Below are positions 25,240 through 31,038 of a DNA stretch of 31,038 bases, piece after piece. This stretch comes from Rhodobiaceae bacterium (lineage in GTDB: Bacteria > Pseudomonadota > Alphaproteobacteria > Rhizobiales > Tepidamorphaceae), in contig JACKJP010000013.1 in the NCBI GenBank assembly GCA_020637895.1, positions 1 to 31,038 on the forward strand, written 5' to 3'. The notes below the pieces were generated by a model that worked only from the letters and a program-made list of their open reading frames with translations, was not told the DNA's origin and did no database searches. A program made the translations under genes and the position numbers. Each line of letters begins with the position of its first letter. The stretch's first letter is position 1.

Positions 25240-26055
25240 CTATTCGGCCGCGCTGCGCGCAGCCCCCGTATCCAGCAGTGCCCTTGTGGCAGCTGTCACG
25301 TCGTCGCTCCGCATCAGGCTTTCGCCGACCAGAAATGTATGAATGCCGACGCCGTTGAGGCGCACGATATCCGAGGCGGAGAATATGCCGCTTTCACCGA
25401 CGATGATACGGTCCTCGGGTACTTTCGGTGCCAGCAATTCTGAGGTCTCGAGAGTGGTCTCGAAAGTCCGCAAATTGCGATTGTTTATGCCGATCAGCGG
25501 CGAGGAAAGATTGAGCGCCCGTGTCAGTTCTTCCCCATCGTGAACCTCGATGAGACTGTCCATGCCCCATTTTATGGATTCAGCTTCAAGCGCGGCAGCC
25601 TCTTCGTCGCTGACGCAGGCCATGATGATCAGGATGCAGTCAGCACCAAGCGCCCGGGCTTCGGCGACCTGATAGGGTTCGAACATGAAGTCCTTGCGCA
25701 GGACGGGCAATGACACGGCGCTTCGGGCCGAAACAAGGAATTCCGGTGCTCCCTGAAAAGACGGCGTGTCCGTCAACACGGAAAGACAGGCCGCACCGCC
25801 GGCCTCATAGGCCCTTGCGAGTTTGGGCGGATCGAAATCGGCGCGGATAAGACCCTTTGAAGGGCTTGCCTTCTTGATCTCGGCGATGAGCGCATCGCCA
25901 CCCGCGTCAATGCGCCTGCGCAGGGCATTTTCAAAACCGCGCACCGGGCTTGCCCGCTCTGCGCTACGGCACACTTCATCATAGCTGGCTCGGGCCTTGG
26001 CCTCGGCGACCTCGGCGCGCTTGTAAGTCTCGATCCGTTTGAGAATGTCAGCCAT
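25240..26055 (-). CDS. trpC: Indole-3-glycerol phosphate synthase
   Basis: It closes the indole ring from CdRP in tryptophan synthesis, TIM-barrel fold. From the ATG at 26055 it has 271 residues. Expected catalytic residues are present: Glu59 and Lys61 (AEIKKASPSKG), Lys121 (VLRKDFMFEPYQ), Glu170, Asn191/Arg193 (GINNRNL) and Glu221-Ser222 (GESG). The start overlaps the trpD end by 8 bases and has GAAGG upstream; the in-frame codon at 26079 is deeper in trpD and unlikely. This is a stand-alone TrpC, not fused to TrpF. Confidence 0.96.
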   Translation of the reverse strand: MADILKRIETYKRAEVAEAKARASYDEVCRSAERASPVRGFENALRRRIDAGGDALIAEIKKASPSKGLIRADFDPPKLARAYEAGGAACLSVLTDTPSFQGAPEFLVSARSAVSLPVLRKDFMFEPYQVAEARALGADCILIIMACVSDEEAAALEAESIKWGMDSLIEVHDGEELTRALNLSSPLIGINNRNLRTFETTLETSELLAPKVPEDRIIVGESGIFSASDIVRLNGVGIHTFLVGESLMRSDDVTAATRALLDTGAARSAAE

Positions 26056-27070
26056 GGGTAGCCTTCGATACAGCGACAAGCTTCTTCAGGGTTTCGGCCG
26101 CGCGCCCGCTGTCGATCATTTCAGCGGCAATCCCCGCGCCCTCCTTCAGATCGGATGCCTTGTCAGCGATCACAAGGCCGGCCGCCGCGTTCAGAAGAAC
26201 GATATCACGGTAAGCTCCATCGGCGCCCGCAAGAACCTCCCGCAGCGCCTTCGCATTGTGGGCAGCGTCGCCGCCCTTGAGCTCGGTCGGCATGGCACGG
26301 GAAAGCCCTGCATCTTCCGGCGAAACCTCGAAAGTGCGCACGCTGCCGCCGTCGAGTTCGGCGACAAGCGTCGCGCCGGTCACCGTCATTTCGTCGAGCC
26401 CGTCTGTTCCATGGACGACCCAGACTTTCTCCGCACCCAGATTGTGCATTACATGGGCGAGGGGTTCGACCCATTCAGCAGCGAAGACCCCAAGCAATTG
26501 CCGGCGTGTGCCGGCAGGGTTGGAAAGCGGGCCGAGCAGGTTGAATATCGTTCGGGTTCCGAGTTCGACCCGCGTCGGGCCGACATGCTTCATTGCGGCA
26601 TGATGCGATGGCGCGAACATGAATCCGACGCCGGCATTGCGGATGCACTCGGCAATACGGTCCGGACCGATCTCGATATCGACACCGAGCGCCATCAGCA
26701 CGTCGGCAGCGCCCGATTTCGAAGACAGGGCCCTGTTGCCGTGCTTGGCGACCGGCACGCCAGCCGCCGCGACCACAAGCGCGGTGCATGTGGAAATATT
26801 GTAGGTGCCCGAGGCGTCGCCGCCGGTACCTACGATGTCGATGGCATTCTTCGGGGCATCGACACGCAGCATCTTGTCGCGCATCGTTCGGGCGGCGCCC
26901 GTAATCTCTTCAACCGTTTCGCCGCGCACCCGCATTGCCAAAAGCATGCCGCCGATTTGCGAGGGCGTTGCCTCGCCCGACATCAGTACATCGAACGCGT
27001 CTGTCGCCTCCTGTGTACCGAGCGTTTCGCCAGCGGCGAGCTTTGCCAGTGTCGGTTTGAGATCGCCCAT
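26048..27070 (-). CDS. trpD: Anthranilate phosphoribosyltransferase
   Basis: It transfers phosphoribose from PRPP to anthranilate. The 340 residues match the family. DIVGTGGDASGTYNIST (78-94) includes the PRPP-binding GTGGD (81-85), and KHGNRALSSKSG (109-120) is the second conserved loop. It heads the run trpD-trpC-moaC-moeA, 9 bases after ppiD. trpG, often just upstream, is absent here; the amidotransferase may be fused to TrpE elsewhere, as in many rhizobia. Confidence 0.97.
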   Translation of the reverse strand: MGDLKPTLAKLAAGETLGTQEATDAFDVLMSGEATPSQIGGMLLAMRVRGETVEEITGAARTMRDKMLRVDAPKNAIDIVGTGGDASGTYNISTCTALVVAAAGVPVAKHGNRALSSKSGAADVLMALGVDIEIGPDRIAECIRNAGVGFMFAPSHHAAMKHVGPTRVELGTRTIFNLLGPLSNPAGTRRQLLGVFAAEWVEPLAHVMHNLGAEKVWVVHGTDGLDEMTVTGATLVAELDGGSVRTFEVSPEDAGLSRAMPTELKGGDAAHNAKALREVLAGADGAYRDIVLLNAAAGLVIADKASDLKEGAGIAAEMIDSGRAAETLKKLVAVSKATHG

Positions 27071-27079
27071 CGTTCCGTC

Positions 27080-28972
27080 TCAGTTTTCCTGCGAGGAAAT
27101 GCCAAGCGCCTGGTTGAGCATCTGCTGGTTGTAGGTGATCTCAGACTGCTTTTCGATGGCCTGAACATATTGGGTCAGCAGATCGTCCGCGTAACCGGAG
27201 GCGATGTTTTCGGCCAGGTCTCCGGCGAAGGAGACTTCATGCGCCTCGGGAGGCGTAATCGTCTCCACGCGCAGAACGATGCGCTTGTCGTCGCCGACGC
27301 GCGCCGTCGCGACTGCGCCAGCCGGTGTCGAAAAGCCGGTGTCGAGTGTCGTCGCCGGCAGGTCCTGAGCCTGATCGCTTCGTGTCAGAGGCCGGCTGCG
27401 CGTGACTGACACACCGACCTCTTTGGCAACGTCGTCCATGGTCGCGCCATCGCGAATGCGGGCCGCGAGTGCGTTGGCAAAGCTGTTCAGCTTTTCGGTG
27501 TCGGCTTCCTTCTGCCAGGCAGCTTTCACCTTTGCTTCAGCCTCTTCGAAGGTGCGGTCACGCGCTGGCGTGATGTCGGTTACGTCGAACCAGACAAGCC
27601 CGGACTTACCGAACTGGATTGGATCGTTTTCGATACCGACATCGCTGTTGAATGCGGCTGTCACGAGAGCCTTGTCGGCTGGCAGCACAACCGGCTTTTC
27701 CTGCGGATCAAGCCCCGATGAATCGACGGCCTCGACCTGGATAAGCTGAAGGTTTTCCTTCTTGGCGATCTCGTCGAGGGTAGCACCACCAGCGCGCTCG
27801 TCTTCGATGCGGTCATGCATGTCGAGGACATCCTGTTCGGCACGCCGATTGGCGATATCGGCACGGACCTCGTCCTTGACCTCATCGAGCGGCTTGGTGC
27901 CACCCGGTTCAACCTCGCCAACATTCACGATCACGGTACCGAACCGCCCGTCGACCGGAGCGCTCGTCTCGCCAGTGGCCAGCGAAAAGGCCGTATCGGC
28001 GACAGCGGGGTCTGCAATATCCGATTTCGCGACCATGCCGAGATCGACGTCATCGGGCTTCAGGCCACGCTCAAAAGCGATGTCCTCGAAGCGCTCGCCG
28101 GCCGTGATCCGCTGGGCGATGGATTCAGCCTCAGCCTTGTCGTTGAACACCATCTGCCGCACGCGGCGGCGTTCCGGTGTCGTGAAACGGTCCTTCTCGC
28201 GCTCATAGGCGTCAGCGATTTCCTGATCGCTGATATCGACGGCTGACGTCAGATCTGCCGGCTCTACCTTTATCGCCTTGATGCCGCGATATTCGGGTGC
28301 GCGGAAATCGCGCTTGTTCTCTTCGAAATAGGCTTTCAGCTGTTCATCGGTTGGTGCATCAGCGGTACCGGCCTGCGCCTGACTGACAATCATGTAGCGG
28401 AACTGGCGTTTCTCAAACCGGTAATTGTCGATGGCTTTACGCAACGGATCGGGCACCGCCATGTCGCCGGCGATGCCGTTGGCAAGCGCCTGACGGCCCA
28501 TCAGTGCGCGCCGTTCGGCCACGAATCCGGCTTCGCTGTAACCGAGCTGGCGCATGGCGGCCTCGAAATAGTCGCGGTCGAATTGACCGCCGGCATTCCG
28601 GAAGGACGGGTCCTGGCGGATGTTGCGGGCAACCGCTTCGTCGGTGACGCGCAGGTTCTTGTCCTTGGCGGTCTCGTCGAGCGCAGCCTGAGCGGTAAGC
28701 TTGCCCAGGACGATCCGGTCCAGGCCGATCGAACGCGCCATGGCGAAGCTTATCTGCTGACCCAGTTCACGTGAGCGACGCTGAATCTCGAGCTGGAATT
28801 CGCGGCGGAAGGTCTCGGCATCGATCTCGGTGTCACCGACGCGAACGACGGCGGTGCCGCCATAACCACGGAAAATGTCAGCAATGCCCCAAACGGCAAA
28901 GCTGAGAACAAGAATGCCGATAAAGACCTTGGCAACCCAGGAACCGGCGCTGCGGCGCAGACTGTCGAGCAT
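27080..28972 (-). CDS. ppiD: Membrane-anchored peptidyl-prolyl isomerase/chaperone (PpiD/SurA-N type)
   Basis: A periplasmic folding factor tethered to the inner membrane, thought to help proteins leaving the Sec channel. From the ATG at 28972 it has 630 residues. One membrane anchor is at about 14-33 (FIGILVLSFAVWGIADIF). A SurA_N-like chaperone region follows (about 43-165), then a parvulin/PpiC-like domain (about 265-355, RRRVRQMVFNDKAEAESIAQ region). AAGGA is 6 bases before the ATG; the frame's upstream Met (29032) lacks the expected hydrophobic start. Parvulin catalytic residues are hard to place, so it may be mainly a chaperone, as proposed for E. coli PpiD. Confidence 0.92.
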   Translation of the reverse strand: MLDSLRRSAGSWVAKVFIGILVLSFAVWGIADIFRGYGGTAVVRVGDTEIDAETFRREFQLEIQRRSRELGQQISFAMARSIGLDRIVLGKLTAQAALDETAKDKNLRVTDEAVARNIRQDPSFRNAGGQFDRDYFEAAMRQLGYSEAGFVAERRALMGRQALANGIAGDMAVPDPLRKAIDNYRFEKRQFRYMIVSQAQAGTADAPTDEQLKAYFEENKRDFRAPEYRGIKAIKVEPADLTSAVDISDQEIADAYEREKDRFTTPERRRVRQMVFNDKAEAESIAQRITAGERFEDIAFERGLKPDDVDLGMVAKSDIADPAVADTAFSLATGETSAPVDGRFGTVIVNVGEVEPGGTKPLDEVKDEVRADIANRRAEQDVLDMHDRIEDERAGGATLDEIAKKENLQLIQVEAVDSSGLDPQEKPVVLPADKALVTAAFNSDVGIENDPIQFGKSGLVWFDVTDITPARDRTFEEAEAKVKAAWQKEADTEKLNSFANALAARIRDGATMDDVAKEVGVSVTRSRPLTRSDQAQDLPATTLDTGFSTPAGAVATARVGDDKRIVLRVETITPPEAHEVSFAGDLAENIASGYADDLLTQYVQAIEKQSEITYNQQMLNQALGISSQEN

Positions 28973-29224
28973 GTGCTTCCTTACTGATCTCCCCGACGGG
29001 TTGTCTCCCGCCTTCGGGGCCCTTTCTGGCATGGGCGCCGGGCCCTTGAAAAGGCGGCGATACTAGAGTCTTTCCCGGCCAGATGGAAACGGTTCTGTTC
29101 GTTATGGAGAAAGTTCGGCGCATTGCCCGCTCGCGCAGCGCGTCCGGCGCCGCCGGTTTCGGGGTTACGCTCGGCCCGAACGTCTGATATCGGCATGCCG
29201 ATTGTGACGCGACGGAGACATGCA

Positions 29225-29983
29225 ATGACGCCAGAAATCAAGCCACTCGTTGCCGGCAACTGGAAGATGAACGGGACGGCGGATTCGCTCGGCCAATTGC
29301 GCGATATGGCCCGCCAGTACAGCAGTGCGCTGAATGCTCGTGTGGATCTCATGATCTGTCCGCCGGCGACCTTGCTCGCTTCAGCCGTCAATGCGCTCAC
29401 CGATACACCGATTGCGATCGGTGGCCAGGATTGCCATGCGGCCGCCAGCGGCGCTCATACCGGAGACATATCCGCCGAAATGCTGGCCGATTGTGGTGCG
29501 CGTGCCGTAATCGTCGGCCATTCCGAGCGCCGTGCCGACCATGGCGAAAGTGACATGATCGTCCGCGCCAAGGCGCAGGCGGCCTGGCGCGCCAGGATCA
29601 AGGCCATCGTCTGCGTCGGTGAAACACGGCAGGAACGCGATGCGGGAAAGGCCGACGCTGTCGTGTCAGAACAGCTTGCCGGGTCGGTTCCCGATGGAGC
29701 GACGTCGGAGAATACGGTCATCGCCTATGAGCCGGTCTGGGCGATTGGCACCGGCCTGACACCGACAGTGGAAGATGTAGAGGCCATGCATGCCATGATC
29801 CGGGCGCGGCTCGCCGACAGATTTGGCGCAGACGGACAGCGGATGCGCATCCTTTACGGCGGATCGGTCAAGCCGGACAATGCCGCGGCGCTGATGAACG
29901 TCGCGAATGTCGATGGCGCGCTCGTTGGTGGTGCAAGCTTGAAAGCGGCCGATTTAATGGCCATCTCCGCCGTCTACGCCTGA
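29225..29983 (+). CDS. tpiA: Triosephosphate isomerase
   Basis: It interconverts dihydroxyacetone phosphate and glyceraldehyde 3-phosphate. The 252 residues match the TIM-barrel family. Catalytic residues: Lys14 (GNWKMNG), His99 (IVGHSERR) and Glu169 (AYEPVWAIGTG), with the phosphate-binding YGGSV near 211-215. The ATG at 29225 is chosen for its position just before the first strand and GGAGA upstream; in-frame codons further up (29123, 29195) would add an arginine-rich tail. It is divergent from ppiD across 252 bases that hold no other gene and no clear promoter match. Confidence 0.97.
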   Translation: MTPEIKPLVAGNWKMNGTADSLGQLRDMARQYSSALNARVDLMICPPATLLASAVNALTDTPIAIGGQDCHAAASGAHTGDISAEMLADCGARAVIVGHSERRADHGESDMIVRAKAQAAWRARIKAIVCVGETRQERDAGKADAVVSEQLAGSVPDGATSENTVIAYEPVWAIGTGLTPTVEDVEAMHAMIRARLADRFGADGQRMRILYGGSVKPDNAAALMNVANVDGALVGGASLKAADLMAISAVYA

Positions 29984-30052
29984 CGCTGGTCATTGCCGCC
30001 GCCTTCGTGTAGAACGCGCCCAAATTGCTCAGGAAATAGAACGGTCTGATCC

Positions 30053-30499
30053 ATGGAAACGGTTATTATTGCCATCCACCTGATGATAGTCATTGCCCTT
30101 GTCGGCGTTATCCTTCTGCAGAAGTCGGAAGGTGGCGCGCTTGGCATAGGCGGCGGTGGCGGCGGCTTTATGACGGGCCGGGGCGCTGCGAATGCGCTGA
30201 CCCGCACGACGACATGGCTCGCAGCGGCGTTTTTCCTGACAAGCATCGGGCTGACAATCCTTCACCGGACGACAGGGACCGCGCCTTCCATTCTGGACAG
30301 CAATCCGGCTGCCGCCGGCGCGCCCGCTACGGCGCCACAACCTGGCGGCCAGCCAGCCGGTCAGGGTGGAGGCACCATTTTCGACCGTCTCGGTCAGCCG
30401 CAACCTTCGGCGCCGCAGCCGGCAACGCCGGATTCGTCTGCCCAACCGCCGGCTTCAAATGCTCAGCCTTCGGCACCGCAAGTGCCGCAGTCTGAGTAA
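30053..30499 (+). CDS. secG: Preprotein translocase subunit SecG
   Basis: A small accessory subunit of the SecYEG channel. The 148 residues contain two membrane helices (about 3-22 and 52-70). The conserved loop between them reads LLQKSEGGALGIGGGGGGF, then MTGRGAANALTRTT. A Pro/Gln/Ala/Ser-rich tail of about 75 residues makes it longer than E. coli SecG (110); such tails are common in alphaproteobacteria. The ribosome-binding site is poor. It follows tpiA by 69 bases and precedes a strong terminator. Confidence 0.94.
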   Translation: METVIIAIHLMIVIALVGVILLQKSEGGALGIGGGGGGFMTGRGAANALTRTTTWLAAAFFLTSIGLTILHRTTGTAPSILDSNPAAAGAPATAPQPGGQPAGQGGGTIFDRLGQPQPSAPQPATPDSSAQPPASNAQPSAPQVPQSE

Positions 30500-30521
30500 A
30501 CCGGGACTTTCTCGCATGGCG

Positions 30522-30573
30522 GTGCCCGCCAGGCTGATCCGATTGGGGACAAGCCGGCGGGCACGCTCTTTTT
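30522..30573 (+). terminator. Intrinsic terminator after secG
   Basis: GTGCCCGCC (30522-30530) pairs perfectly with GGCGGGCAC (30556-30564); inside it, after a bulged A, GGCT (30532-30535) pairs with AGCC (30552-30555). TTTTT (30569-30573) follows after four bases. It ends the tpiA-secG transcript and separates it from pyrG. Confidence 0.8.
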
Positions 30574-30615
30574 CAGCTTCCCGAATCGCGATTCGGCCAA
30601 TTACTGTCAAATTCC

Positions 30616-31038
30616 ATGGCGCGGTACATCTTCATCACCGGCGGCGTGGTTTCCTCGCTCGGTAAAGGCTTGGCTTCGGCAGCGCTCGGAGCGCTGCTGC
30701 AGGCGCGTGGATTCTCCGTCCGTCTCAAGAAGCTCGATCCATATCTCAATGTGGATCCGGGGACGATGAGCCCGTATCAGCATGGCGAAGTCTTCGTCAC
30801 CGACGACGGCGCCGAGACCGATCTGGATCTTGGGCATTACGAGCGCTTTACCGGCGTATCGGCAGCACAGAGCGACAACATAACGACCGGCAGGATCTAC
30901 CAGGAGATAATCGCCAAGGAGCGGCGCGGCGACTATCTCGGCGCGACGGTGCAGGTCATTCCGCACGTCACCGACGCGATCAAGAATTTCGTTCTCAGCG
31001 GCAATGACGGCGTCGATTTTGTTCTTTGCGAAATCGGC
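30616..31038 (+). CDS. pyrG: CTP synthase, N-terminal 141 residues (runs off window)
   Basis: It makes CTP from UTP, ATP and glutamine. The visible part is the amidoligase (synthase) domain. RYIFITGGVVSSLGKGL (3-19) holds the P-loop-like ATP site, and LKKLDPYLNVDPGTMSPYQHGEVFVTDDGAETDLDLGHYERF contains the UTP/Mg ligands. The frame is intact to the last base. No clear Shine-Dalgarno precedes the ATG. The glutaminase domain lies beyond the window. Placement after secG is usual in this class. Confidence 0.96.
   Translation, partial: MARYIFITGGVVSSLGKGLASAALGALLQARGFSVRLKKLDPYLNVDPGTMSPYQHGEVFVTDDGAETDLDLGHYERFTGVSAAQSDNITTGRIYQEIIAKERRGDYLGATVQVIPHVTDAIKNFVLSGNDGVDFVLCEIG

Noticed and set aside
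26039..27409. 456-codon plus-strand open frame opposite trpD and the end of ppiD
   Set aside because: Covers two conserved minus-strand genes and shows only Arg/His/Gly-rich shadow composition.
28973..29224. Divergent promoter pair between ppiD and tpiA
   Set aside because: Only poor hexamer matches (such as TAGTAT with a non-matching -35 on the minus strand) were found, so no promoter is called.
1..31038. CRISPR arrays, tRNA/rRNA genes, insertion sequences or prophage genes
   Set aside because: No repeat-spacer pattern, cloverleaf sequence, transposase or phage-type frame was seen; the window is dense with conserved housekeeping genes.

Overview
The window is chromosomal core DNA from an alphaproteobacterium, most likely Hyphomicrobiales (Rhizobiales) or a close relative. 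Three things point there. The gene order is the conserved alphaproteobacterial run dnaE, rpsB-tsf-pyrH-frr-uppS-cdsA-dxr-rseP-bamA-fabZ-lpxA-lpxI-lpxB, gltA, gltX, comEC, lexA-moeA-moaC-trpC-trpD, ppiD, tpiA-secG, pyrG. LpxI replaces LpxH. The SOS boxes are of the alphaproteobacterial direct-repeat type GAAC-N7-GAAC. G+C looks high throughout. I see no insertion sequence, CRISPR array, tRNA, rRNA or prophage gene.

Left edge (1-461): a small membrane-protein gene runs off the window on the minus strand. Divergent from it is a LexA-type operator (230-244) placed on a promoter, followed by a 29-codon ORF (278-367) with a good ribosome-binding site and one predicted membrane segment. This matches the size, membrane character and SOS control of Caulobacter SidA, the LexA-repressed division inhibitor. 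It is the most interesting item here and would be missed by ordinary gene callers.

462-17476 (plus): dnaE (replicative Pol III alpha), then translation (rpsB, tsf, frr), UMP kinase (pyrH), undecaprenyl and phospholipid synthesis (uppS, cdsA), the MEP isoprenoid pathway (dxr), site-2 protease (rseP), outer-membrane assembly (bamA) and lipid A synthesis (fabZ, lpxA, lpxI, lpxB). lpxD, which usually sits between bamA and fabZ, is absent. RpsB carries an extra C-terminal helix-hairpin-helix-like domain.

17476-20453 (minus): gltA with a clear intrinsic terminator, and gltX. 20560-22722 (plus): comEC, whose C-terminus has no recognisable metallo-beta-lactamase site. It overlaps lexA tail to tail.

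22700-28972 (minus): ppiD, trpD, trpC, moaC, moeA and lexA, closely packed. lexA has its own promoter with a LexA operator between the -35 and -10, so the window holds both the SOS repressor and a second likely target. 29225-31038 (plus): tpiA, secG, a strong terminator and the first 141 codons of pyrG.
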